Origin: Flavobacteriales bacterium
Lineage (GTDB): Bacteria > Bacteroidota > Bacteroidia > Flavobacteriales_D > Crocinitomicaceae
NCBI GenBank assembly: GCA_947461185.1
Contig: CANHJY010000064.1
Coordinates: 1 to 8,903, forward strand
DNA length: 8,903 bases
Reading direction: 5' to 3'
Shown: positions 1 through 6,506 of the stretch, in pieces
Layout: every line of letters begins with the position of its first letter
Position numbering within the stretch: position 1 is the first letter of the stretch
Notes under the pieces: model-generated
What the model was told of the DNA's origin: nothing
Database searches by the model: none
What the model saw: the letters and a program-made list of their open reading frames with translations, nothing else
Translations under genes and position numbers: made by a program

Positions 1-389
1 TCATTGATGCAATTTTTTGTTCCCAATAATCCATACCGTCGGCCGTTGATTAATACAAAGTTGGATCGTATCCTGCCATCGGCATGCCACATTTTTTGCA
101 CCCCTTCTTCCCGACCGTTTTTGTAGGTGGCCAGGTGAAACAATTGTCCATTTTCTGCCCATTCCCTTAATTCACCTTCACAGGCATCGTTTACTGCAAC
201 GTATTCAAACCGTTTATTGCCGTTTTCCCAAAACCCTGTTTGAAGTCCGTTTTTAGCCCCATTACTGAAGTGTCGTATTTCCATGATTTTTCCAGAAGGA
301 AAATACTTTTTCTCTACAGTCAATATGGCTTCAGGTGCTGGATTGGAACAGCCCCACAAAATCCAAAAAAGAAGGAGGTATTTCATCAT
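1..389 (-). CDS. MORN/YwqK-repeat lipoprotein, 3' end cut by window edge
   Basis: Read on the minus strand, this frame gives 129 residues and is still open at the left edge. Residues 1-14 (MMKYLLLFWILWGC) form a lipoprotein signal peptide with lipobox LWGC and acceptor Cys14, so the product is probably an envelope lipoprotein. Four degenerate MORN-type repeats follow at about residues 29-48, 53-72, 76-96 and 100-120. Each has an aromatic residue, then N/D/S-G, and ends in Gly, as in the family often labelled 'YwqK family antitoxin'. That label comes from homology and nothing here supports a toxin-antitoxin role. The start is the first of two adjacent ATGs; it overlaps the TGA of the upstream YHYH gene as ATGA (4 bases), which points to translational coupling and one operon. 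The reading ends in GLLGTKNCIN at the edge. In my recollection such genes in Bacteroidota are often followed by an SCO-type copper chaperone, which cannot be checked here. Confidence 0.8.
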   Translation of the reverse strand, partial: MMKYLLLFWILWGCSNPAPEAILTVEKKYFPSGKIMEIRHFSNGAKNGLQTGFWENGNKRFEYVAVNDACEGELREWAENGQLFHLATYKNGREEGVQKMWHADGRIRSNFVLINGRRYGLLGTKNCIN

Positions 390-1714
390 TGTGAAACAGT
401 ACCAGGTGTTCCATAGAAACCATTCCCATTCAAGTAGGGAGCTGTCCCAGTAAGATGGTAATGATAGATTCCTGATGGAAAATCTAGCGTTGCATGCGTG
501 TGTCCATGGTACACGTCCAAGTTCGAATTACTTACGGTTGTGCCGTTTTCTTCTTGAGGCCCATATACTGGAAAACCATCCAATAAAAATCCCATAAGCC
601 CAGATTTGGTGGACTTCACGGTAGTTAGATGCAGTGGCTCGACATGGTAATGGTACATTCCAGATTGCTGAGGATGACCATAAAACTGGTCAAAACTTGC
701 CATTTCACCGGTTAATTCCTGATTATTTGGACCTGCATACTGGTTGAAAAACGGCACCCCATTGATTGCAATGCCGATGGGTCCGAGTGGAGTGGCAGCA
801 TGAGTAGAAGCTACTTTAGGGTTTACTGGGATTTTAAATGTTCCGGATTGTTCGACAATCGTGTTGGGGTTTTTACTGAAATTCAACCCACCAAAAGTGG
901 TTCCTGAATAGGCTTGATACAAGCTATTTGTGGTGCCATAGTAAGGGCTTTTGTGATCAGGAACACCCTTGGTTTTGATGGTAATGTAAGTTCCATCACT
1001 AGTAATACTACTTGCACCATAGATCTTTTTATACACTTCAGGAACGGTTGCATCTACAGTTGGGGTGGTGGTAGGATTGTCATCTTCTGAGCAGGAAAAA
1101 GACAAAATGGCCAAGGCCACAAGGGAAAGAATCTTTCTTTTAGAATAGATGAAGGAGAACAACAACATAATAGGTATGATTAACAATGAAAGATAGTAAT
1201 AATTAGAAGGAAAAGCAGATGCTGATTTCACTACGATCCTAGTCGGCATCAAATCTACAGTAGCGGAGAAATCGTTTAATGAATTCAAAACAACCTGATT
1301 AGATTCTACCGTACCATTAATTACCTTGAATACAACGAAGTGATTATTGTGGTTCTTAAAAATTTGATTTTGAATTGCTAAGGTTTCTACTTGCTCGGAT
1401 AATCCATGTACTAGAAATTTCACGTCAGATTGGTGACCTAGATGCAATTGTCCATTGCTCAGGGTAACTGATTTGAATAACCCTAAACGGATTTGGATCG
1501 AATTCTTTATCCTTTCAATAAGTTCTTCTTGAAATTCACGAGCAGAACGGGTTTTATTCTTTTCTAAAACCATTTCAAATGCCTCAAATGAGGCACTAAC
1601 ATGTGCGGTCCAAGTACCATTTGCGTCTTTTACCAAAGCAAAAGTAGATAGCTGTGAAGAATGGCCAAACGTCAATAATGGAAAAAGAAACAATAAAGGC
1701 AGAATTTTTTTCAT
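386..1714 (-). CDS. YHYH-domain protein fused behind an N-terminal membrane-anchored domain
   Basis: 442 residues. Residues 1-17 look like a signal peptide. Residues 18-170 are a periplasmic domain I do not recognise. Residues 172-190 (YYYLSLLIIPIMLLFSFIY) are a transmembrane span, followed by a basic SKRK loop (191-194) and a second hydrophobic stretch ending LSFSC with Cys208. Residues 209-212 are SEDD, then a PT-rich linker, then the YHYH domain (about 230-442) with YHYH at 354-357 and 417-420, a G-x-L-x-DGF motif near 376-381 and YHGHTH at 402-407. The family has no established reaction; the clustered His residues suggest metal binding, which is inference. The stretch from 191 to 212 looks exactly like a Bacteroidota lipoprotein signal peptide lacking its own Met, so the gene is probably a fusion of a membrane protein and a YHYH lipoprotein. 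Its ATG shares one base with the TAA of the upstream YHYH gene (TAATG), and its TGA overlaps the downstream start. Confidence 0.85.
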   Translation of the reverse strand: MKKILPLLFLFPLLTFGHSSQLSTFALVKDANGTWTAHVSASFEAFEMVLEKNKTRSAREFQEELIERIKNSIQIRLGLFKSVTLSNGQLHLGHQSDVKFLVHGLSEQVETLAIQNQIFKNHNNHFVVFKVINGTVESNQVVLNSLNDFSATVDLMPTRIVVKSASAFPSNYYYLSLLIIPIMLLFSFIYSKRKILSLVALAILSFSCSEDDNPTTTPTVDATVPEVYKKIYGASSITSDGTYITIKTKGVPDHKSPYYGTTNSLYQAYSGTTFGGLNFSKNPNTIVEQSGTFKIPVNPKVASTHAATPLGPIGIAINGVPFFNQYAGPNNQELTGEMASFDQFYGHPQQSGMYHYHVEPLHLTTVKSTKSGLMGFLLDGFPVYGPQEENGTTVSNSNLDVYHGHTHATLDFPSGIYHYHLTGTAPYLNGNGFYGTPGTVSQ

Positions 1715-2685
1715 TAGTTACCAGTTACTTCTACAGTCCCCTGAGCACCATGGAAACAACCAATAAAACTGTTTGTTCCTGGTTTTGCAACATGGTAATG
1801 GTACCCTCTGACTGTATCGTAATGCCCTCTGCAAGCATCCAAATCAGTAGGTTCTTTATCCTTCACATCCAACAATTCAAACAAACCAAATCCATCCATT
1901 GCATAGCCAATCATGGCAGCATGACCATCTGCTTGTTCAATTTTTTTACTTTTTCCAGTTGCGGCATGATAATGGTACCCAACAACTCCATTTACATGCC
2001 CGCCCGCATCATCCATTGGGGCTAATGTATAGGCCCCCAAAATCGCTTGGGTAGGAGCTGGCGGATCAAAATTAACACCATTAAAAGCTACTCCTACCGG
2101 TCCAGCATTTGGCCCTCCCCCGCCAATGCTTACTGTACCATTTAATTTTATGGGTTTTACGGGAATGTAGTAGGTTATAGTAATATTTGAAAAATAGGAA
2201 GGTTGACATTCCACACAATAGTTCTGGTATTGAGGATCCACATTTGGTCTTGCTGCAGCTAAACAGGCTTCCTTGGAGTTAGTAATTTGAATGTTTCCAT
2301 CACTTGTATAAAGTTTCCATTTGGCATCATTGTAAAATGTTGCTAAATTTTTAATAAAAGCACCATCAACATCGTACAAATTTCCTTTTTCAAACCATAC
2401 ACCACCTTTACTAGAATCGTCATTGATTGTGTTTGGACACCATGGTCCCATGGCGTGGTCTGAAGGTTTTTTTGTAGTTGTTATTTTATAACAAGTAGCA
2501 ATTGTTCCGTTTGAAAGCGTTTTTTCAACTTTTGTAATTGTTCCTACTAATCCATCAGTAATAAACAAATTAGGGTCTACTTCAACCCTAACATCGGTCT
2601 CATTAGAAGGACTTATGTCTTCAGATGTAGAACACGCAACAAGTAAAAAACTGCAGAACAAGAGACTTCGAATGAGATTTGGCAT
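1714..2685 (-). CDS. YHYH-domain lipoprotein
   Basis: 323 residues, first gene of the minus-strand operon. The N-terminus is a lipoprotein signal peptide with lipobox LVAC (15-18); Cys18 is followed by STSED, whose acidic residues near the acylated Cys resemble lipoprotein export signals of Bacteroidota surface lipoproteins. The C-terminal half carries the YHYH signature: GPVGVAFNGV (195-204), YHYH (237-240), GYAMDGFGLFE (260-270), CRGHYD (285-290) and a second YHYH (295-298). The same order of motifs occurs in the neighbouring 442-residue protein, so the two are tandem paralogues. This one differs in having extra cysteines (65, 83, 141, 157, 160, 285, 310), including a CVEC pair, which may form disulfides or bind metal. 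The biochemical function of the family is unknown. The start is supported by the signal peptide and by an ECF-like promoter ending about 21 bases upstream. The downstream YHYH gene starts within its stop codon. Confidence 0.9.
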   Translation of the reverse strand: MPNLIRSLLFCSFLLVACSTSEDISPSNETDVRVEVDPNLFITDGLVGTITKVEKTLSNGTIATCYKITTTKKPSDHAMGPWCPNTINDDSSKGGVWFEKGNLYDVDGAFIKNLATFYNDAKWKLYTSDGNIQITNSKEACLAAARPNVDPQYQNYCVECQPSYFSNITITYYIPVKPIKLNGTVSIGGGGPNAGPVGVAFNGVNFDPPAPTQAILGAYTLAPMDDAGGHVNGVVGYHYHAATGKSKKIEQADGHAAMIGYAMDGFGLFELLDVKDKEPTDLDACRGHYDTVRGYHYHVAKPGTNSFIGCFHGAQGTVEVTGN

Positions 2686-2699
2686 TGCTTTTTTTCTAT

Positions 2700-2735
2700 T
2701 TTACAATTAGATGATTGCGAGAAAAAAATCCTTCG
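2700..2735 (-). promoter_or_regulatory. ECF-type promoter for the YHYH operon (paired element, minus copy)
   Basis: On the minus strand CGAAGGATT (2735 to 2727), ten bases, then AATCATCTAA (2716 to 2707). The same two boxes with the same spacing stand in front of the divergent sigma gene. Read as an ECF promoter, the -35 core would be GAAG and the -10 core CATC, 17 bases apart, which places the transcription start near 2700 and leaves a leader of about 15 bases. The copy seen twice is direct evidence; recognition by the adjacent sigma factor is inference. Confidence 0.65.
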
Positions 2736-2756
2736 AAAAAAAAAAATAATCCTGAC

Positions 2757-2792
2757 CGAAGAATTGGGGATTTAGAATCATCTAAGAGTTAT
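2757..2792 (+). promoter_or_regulatory. ECF-type promoter for the sigma operon (paired element, plus copy)
   Basis: CGAAGAATT (2757-2765), ten bases, then AATCATCTAA (2776-2785). It matches the minus-strand copy at 18 of 19 box positions with identical spacing. A GT at the third and fourth positions after the second box is also shared. Transcription would begin near 2790-2793, so the leader before the ATG at 2800 would be under about 10 bases. This suggests that the sigma factor autoregulates. The two copies form a large dyad centred at about 2746, so an operator bound by another regulator is the main alternative. Confidence 0.65.
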
Positions 2793-2799
2793 ACTAACT

Positions 2800-3342
2800 A
2801 TGGATAATCAAATTAAAAAACTGATTTCAGGAGATGAAGAGGCGTTCAGGTCTTTGGTCCTTACTTACCAAAAGCGTGTTTTTCATCACGCAATGCAGAT
2901 TTTAAGAAATAAAGAAGAAGCAGAGGATGTATGTCAAGAAACCTTTATCCAAGTATACCAATCCATCAAAAACTACAAAGGTCAATCCTCCCTAGCCACT
3001 TGGATTATTCGGATTACCATTAATAAATCATTAGAGAAACTAAGAAAAGAAAAAAGAAGAGCTAAAATTTATAGTTTTCTACCCTGGTGGATGCCTGACG
3101 AAGCAAAAAGCATAACATCAACCACTCTACATCCAGATATACTCTTAGAAAACAAAGAAAAGGCAATCGCACTTTACAAAGCCATTGATACCTTAAGCCC
3201 TAACCAACGTGTGGCATTCACCCTTATTAAAATTGAAGAAATTTCATATTCAGAGGCAAGTGAATTGATGAATCTAAGTATCAAAGCAATCGAATCCTTG
3301 GTCAGCCGTGCTAAAGAAACCATAAAAAAAAAAATAAAATGA
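2800..3342 (+). CDS. ECF RNA polymerase sigma factor
   Basis: 180 residues, the usual ECF length and close to CnrH (about 190). The N-terminus (ISGDEEAFRSLVLTYQKRVF) and EEAEDVCQETFIQVYQ (39-54) are a typical sigma region 2, continuing through the FxTWIIRITIN-like segment (about 65-75). Residues 76-118 are a basic linker. Region 4 spans about 122-177: the LSPNQRVAFTL helix, then the helix-turn-helix of SYSEASELMNLSIKAIESLVSRAK, which reads the -35 box. The start follows directly on a candidate self-recognised promoter. The stop overlaps the next start as ATGA, indicating coupling with a membrane protein that is the likely anti-sigma factor. The 3' end contains a run of 11 A (3324-3334) encoding Lys codons. 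The target genes are probably this operon and the divergent YHYH operon, inferred from the shared promoter element. Confidence 0.93.
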   Translation: MDNQIKKLISGDEEAFRSLVLTYQKRVFHHAMQILRNKEEAEDVCQETFIQVYQSIKNYKGQSSLATWIIRITINKSLEKLRKEKRRAKIYSFLPWWMPDEAKSITSTTLHPDILLENKEKAIALYKAIDTLSPNQRVAFTLIKIEEISYSEASELMNLSIKAIESLVSRAKETIKKKIK

Positions 3343-3611
3343 AAGAAGACGAAAAGTTAGAAGAACATTTAAATGCCATTAGAGGATTAGGTTTATGGCA
3401 CCAAGAAAATGAAGTGTTGCCTAATCTTATAGTCCACAGACAAGAAAGAGAAAAGGAAAAAATAATCCACTGGATGGTAGCGGCTAGTTTGACTGCCCTG
3501 TTTTTTTCAGGATTTTTTATTGCACTACATTTTATTGAAGAACAGAAAATTGCTCAACAACAATTCGAGCAAATCGCAATCCTATATAGCATACCTAATC
3601 TAACTTATTAA
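3339..3611 (+). CDS. Small single-span membrane protein, candidate CnrY-like anti-sigma factor
   Basis: 90 residues. A charged, helical N-terminal part (1-41) is followed by one transmembrane span at about 43-65 (HWMVAASLTALFFSGFFIALH) and a short Gln-rich tail (66-90). With a Lys/Arg-rich segment before the span, the N-terminus should be cytoplasmic and the tail periplasmic. There is no zinc-binding anti-sigma (HxxxCxxC) motif. Length and layout match CnrY of Cupriavidus (about 95 residues), which holds its sigma factor through a short N-terminal helix segment. I see no sequence signature that proves homology, so the anti-sigma role rests on position: it overlaps the sigma gene by four bases (ATGA) and lies three bases before a CnrX-like gene. 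Confidence 0.8.
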   Translation: MKEDEKLEEHLNAIRGLGLWHQENEVLPNLIVHRQEREKEKIIHWMVAASLTALFFSGFFIALHFIEEQKIAQQQFEQIAILYSIPNLTY

Positions 3612-3614
3612 AGC

Positions 3615-4073
3615 ATGATGACACCAATAAAAAAATGGTGGCCAGGAATAGCTGGCCTGCTGCTTGTTTTAAACCTTGGTACCCTAATGTGGGTTGGCTT
3701 GAATCATTTTAAAAGCCCTAAAGGATTGGATGGACCGCAGCTTAAGGAAATCATAGTTAAAGAATTGGCATTTGATGAAAATCAAAGAGAACTGTATTAC
3801 GAATTGGTCAAAGAACACCAAGAACAATCTTCTCAGATTAGGAGTCAAATAGCAGCGGCAAAATTGGATTACTACCAATTTGATAAGCAAAATCCTAGTG
3901 CCATAAATACTCTAAAAATAGCCTACGGTAGGCTAGACTCATTAAATTACGCTCATTTTAGCCAAATTCGAAAAATTTGCCGACAGGAACAAGTTGAGGA
4001 CTTTGACGAAGTTCTATTAAAAATATTGAAAACTTCAAACTTCGGGTTTGTTGGACCTAAATCTGATCCATAA
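3615..4073 (+). CDS. Membrane-anchored periplasmic sensor of the CnrX/Spy/CpxP type
   Basis: 152 residues, close to CnrX (about 148). One N-terminal membrane anchor lies at about 9-27 (WPGIAGLLLVLNLGTLMWV). The remainder is an all-helical periplasmic domain: LAFDENQRELYYELVKEHQEQ (51-71), a long helix through about 90, and a second hairpin at 95-140 with YAHFSQIRKICRQEQ (112-126). The helix-LTxxQ-like-helix layout resembles the metal-resistance/Spy fold (LAFDENQRELY corresponds to the LxLTxxQ segment). Candidate metal ligands are His31, His68, His114 and Cys122; which metal, if any, is unknown. MM at the start leaves two possible initiation codons (3615 or 3618); the first lies three bases after the previous stop. 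Together with the two genes before it, this makes a sigma / anti-sigma / sensor set, in the reverse order to cnrYXH. Confidence 0.8.
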   Translation: MMTPIKKWWPGIAGLLLVLNLGTLMWVGLNHFKSPKGLDGPQLKEIIVKELAFDENQRELYYELVKEHQEQSSQIRSQIAAAKLDYYQFDKQNPSAINTLKIAYGRLDSLNYAHFSQIRKICRQEQVEDFDEVLLKILKTSNFGFVGPKSDP

Positions 4074-4095
4074 GCTAACCTTAATCATCGAACAC

Positions 4096-4174
4096 AAAAA
4101 AAGGAGCCTCAGGACTAGGTTGTCTAATTATGTTATTACTAAACAACGTCGGTATTTTTTTCACAACTCCTTTT
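4096..4174. terminator. Candidate bidirectional terminator between convergent operons
   Basis: A perfect 8-base inverted repeat, AAAAGGAG (4099-4106) and CTCCTTTT (4167-4174), encloses a smaller imperfect hairpin (GTTGT 4119-4123 with ACAAC 4143-4147) that is followed by seven T (4155-4161) on the plus strand. On the minus strand the outer arm runs straight into seven T (complement of 4096-4102). It sits between the end of the sensor gene (plus) and the end of the PAAR-like gene (minus), where termination in both directions is expected. The loops are long, so each hairpin is weak. Confidence 0.4.
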
Positions 4175-4247
4175 GAATGTGTAACGAAAACCTAGAACTC
4201 AAATTCAAAAAAATAACTACCCTAACCAAAGCTGCAATAAAATAAAA

Positions 4248-4637
4248 TTACTTCGACTGCACGTTCGTTAATCCTGGCTTTTGCACCGTGATTTGACCCA
4301 TCCAAACACACATGGTTTTGCTATTCTGAAGCATGGCTGGTTTGCCTCCAATTTTCAGTTTTTTGGCCACTGGGGCCCAAGGCATAATGGGAATGGGAAT
4401 GCATCGACCTGGTACAAAAACCGGTATAGGGCCAATCATCTTCCAATTCATGGGATTAAGTGGAGATAGGCAATTTCCAAAAGCTGGAATATTCAACATG
4501 GGAATAATGTCCAACTGCCCTGCTATGGACTTAACCTTGGCATTCATTACCCTCGCAATAGGAAGTACCATCATATTTTTAGGACCAGCACCAAAGGTGC
4601 ATTTCAATTTGGCCCCCATACAAACACATTTTGGCAT
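4248..4637 (-). CDS. DUF4280 PAAR-like protein
   Basis: 129 residues, the normal length for a stand-alone DUF4280 protein. It shows the family's features in order: an early MPKCVCMGAKLKCTFG segment, a central NIPAFGNCLSPLNP (49-62), a GRCIPIPIMPW segment (77-87), and a closing IGGKPAMLQNSKTMCVWMGQI (96-116). Cysteines at 4, 6, 13, 56, 79 and 110 are at the positions expected to hold the compact tip fold together or bind a metal. DUF4280 proteins are PAAR-like tips of contractile injection systems (type VI secretion or extracellular contractile particles), where they cap the spike and often lie beside effectors. Here it stands alone: no VgrG, sheath, tube or obvious toxin gene is in the window. 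It lies 210 bases downstream of a membrane protein gene on the same strand. A purine-rich AAGAGGAA lies very close to the ATG. Confidence 0.85.
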   Translation of the reverse strand: MPKCVCMGAKLKCTFGAGPKNMMVLPIARVMNAKVKSIAGQLDIIPMLNIPAFGNCLSPLNPMNWKMIGPIPVFVPGRCIPIPIMPWAPVAKKLKIGGKPAMLQNSKTMCVWMGQITVQKPGLTNVQSK

Positions 4638-4847
4638 TTCCTCTTGTTAAAGCTTATAAATTCTGGCAAAATACTAAGCGAAAGGTAACCGCATGAAGGC
4701 GTATTTCCAAGAATGATTTGCTTCCAATAAATTCAACTGAGCCAACTTTAGTCACATAGATGACAATTTTTTGAAATGAAGCAGGTGAAAATAGCCCCCT
4801 GGTTTCTAAAGCTAGCCTTAATTGATATGAAACAATAATTTATTGAT
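4638..4847. other. Non-coding spacer between the PAAR-like and membrane protein genes
   Basis: A 210-base AT-rich stretch with stops in all useful frames. I see no convincing gene, strong hairpin or promoter box, although a promoter for the PAAR-like gene would have to lie here if it is not cotranscribed with the gene at 4848-6506. Confidence 0.5.
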
Positions 4848-6506
4848 TTAGTAAACTTCCAAATCAGAAAGTTGAACCCAACCTTCGGAAACTGCTCCCC
4901 TTGAATTGGTATAACGGACAAAAACGAACCCATCCACTACAGCATTGAAGGTACCTGTATCGCCCTTTACCAAGTAGGCTTTTCTACGCTGCGAAGTATT
5001 AGGACCATTGTGGAAATACGTTTTTTCGGAATTCACTACAAAAGACTTTTCAAATACCCCTTCTTGTTCCTCACCAAACTCAAAGTCAAATGTTTCAGAA
5101 GCTAATTGTCGGTTTTCTTTTGCTGTAACCAACTCGTTCAATTTTTCACTATCTCGGTAAAATACAAATCCCTTAGATGAGCCATTCGAAAAAAAGATTT
5201 TCCCTTTCAATTCTTTTTCATCTACCCCTTCCACTTTTATCACATCCTCAAATAATAGCGGAAACGAAATTTGTTGGGTATAATCCAAAATCATAGAGGT
5301 TTTCGGGGAATAATTTTTCACTTGAAAGGCTCCATTTTCAATAATTTGAGCGGTATAATCTATTTTAACTTCACCGGTTTCACCATGTCTATCGTAATTA
5401 AAATAAAAATTAACAAATTCCACAGCGGTAGTATCCTGATTCACATAATACCAGGAACCAGAAAAGATATCATTCTTTGATTTGAATGTTTCCATTTCTT
5501 CATAACTCAAAATATGAACCGTGAAAAACTTGTAGGTGGTGACAGAAAACAATGCAATAAGGATTGTGCAAAGCCATAATTTAGGGTTAAATAATATGGA
5601 AATCTTTCTGAAAAAATCAATTGTCTTTCCTTCTTTTTCAAATACATCGGCAGTAAGAGCGAGTCCTCCTATAAGAACAAAGAAAAATGAATAATACTCG
5701 GTAAAATCATAATACAAACTATGCAGAGCATAGGTGCTAAAAAAAGAAATTTCGTGTTGAATTGGAAGCCATATCAATGCGACTGACCAAACAATTAAAT
5801 TTACTTTAAAAAGGATATTTAACCTTGTGAATGATTTAGCCTTGGCAATTTTCAAAGGCAAAAGGGAACAGATTAAAATAGAAAAAATGATAAAAGCGTA
5901 GCTCATTCCTTCCGAGTTACCACCTCGTATTACCACAAAAATAAATGGCAAAATTAGAAGGATTGAAAAATAAACAATAAATGCTTTTGCACTTAAAAAA
6001 ACCGAACCCAAATCGTTTTCCGTAGGGGAGGAAACTTCATCCTTATCTTTAATTAACAAGGCAAAAAGAGGTGTTAAAATCCCCGCCAAAACCACAAAAT
6101 ACAAACCAAATTCAATTCCGGTACTCTTGGCAAATGCATCAATCATTTGTCCTCCTGCATCAGCTATAGGATTTCCTCCTAATTTATCTAGTGCTTCCTC
6201 GGCTTCTGCTTTAGCTTCTCTGATTTTAGCATAAAAATTCCATATTGTTCCTATACCCAATAATGCGGCCAAGGAAGGGGTAATTATTGCACCAATTAAT
6301 GGAGGGCCAGAAAGTTTCTTCTGCTTATCATCCAAAAGACACAATACAATTGCAACGGCAAACAATCCAAAGGAGATCCATCCTAATCCGTTTTCAAAGT
6401 CACTACCTGGAACAGATCCAATTATAGGTGCTTTAGCCCAAGGCATAAATGTAGACAATGCACCTACGGCCGCAGTTATTAAAATGGCTAATCTTTGCTT
6501 ATTCAT
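4848..6506 (-). CDS. Nine-span inner-membrane protein with C-terminal SH3-like domain, function unknown
   Basis: 552 residues. Hydrophobic segments lie at about 7-25, 43-59, 69-90, 132-153, 172-193, 203-219, 231-248, 271-289 and 309-328. Basic loops (KQKK at 61-64, KIAKAKSFTR near 219-228, FFRK near 298-301) fit an inside N-terminus and put the C-terminal 220 residues in the periplasm. That part ends with an SH3-like module at about 490-552 (KTYFHNGPN, RRKAYLVKGD, GFVFVRYTN, GWVQLSDLEVY), a fold that often binds peptidoglycan or protein ligands. Residues 90-125 form an Ala/Glu-rich segment, probably helical, between spans 3 and 4. I do not recognise the full-length family. The N-terminal MNKQRLAILITAAVGALSTFMPW resembles small Bacteroidota membrane proteins with a conserved FMPW. 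It has its own AT-rich upstream region (6507-6650) and may be cotranscribed with the PAAR-like gene downstream, which would hint at an accessory or immunity role. That is speculation. Confidence 0.8.
   Translation of the reverse strand: MNKQRLAILITAAVGALSTFMPWAKAPIIGSVPGSDFENGLGWISFGLFAVAIVLCLLDDKQKKLSGPPLIGAIITPSLAALLGIGTIWNFYAKIREAKAEAEEALDKLGGNPIADAGGQMIDAFAKSTGIEFGLYFVVLAGILTPLFALLIKDKDEVSSPTENDLGSVFLSAKAFIVYFSILLILPFIFVVIRGGNSEGMSYAFIIFSILICSLLPLKIAKAKSFTRLNILFKVNLIVWSVALIWLPIQHEISFFSTYALHSLYYDFTEYYSFFFVLIGGLALTADVFEKEGKTIDFFRKISILFNPKLWLCTILIALFSVTTYKFFTVHILSYEEMETFKSKNDIFSGSWYYVNQDTTAVEFVNFYFNYDRHGETGEVKIDYTAQIIENGAFQVKNYSPKTSMILDYTQQISFPLLFEDVIKVEGVDEKELKGKIFFSNGSSKGFVFYRDSEKLNELVTAKENRQLASETFDFEFGEEQEGVFEKSFVVNSEKTYFHNGPNTSQRRKAYLVKGDTGTFNAVVDGFVFVRYTNSRGAVSEGWVQLSDLEVY

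Noticed and set aside
1..389. Calling the MORN-repeat lipoprotein an antitoxin
   Set aside because: The YwqK label is a naming habit; this protein has a lipoprotein signal and sits in an operon with YHYH proteins, with no toxin partner visible.
1654..2025. Plus-strand frame of 123 residues
   Set aside because: It lies entirely opposite the two YHYH genes, has no family features, and its Cys/His/Met-rich text is the reverse of the YHYH motifs.
2707..2785. Reading the inverted TTAGATGATT / AATCATCTAA pair only as an operator or attachment site
   Set aside because: A second conserved box (CGAAGRATT) at identical spacing on each side, oriented toward each gene, fits two promoters better. An operator remains possible.
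3684..3890. Minus-strand hydrophobic frame of 68 residues inside the sensor gene
   Set aside because: It is the reverse of Lys/Glu-rich helices, which commonly read as Phe/Leu-rich on the other strand; no start context and no support.
4333..4650. Plus-strand frame of 105 residues opposite the PAAR-like gene
   Set aside because: The minus strand matches DUF4280 from start to end; the plus frame has no recognisable domain and mirrors the Gly/Pro/Ile-rich coding of the real gene.
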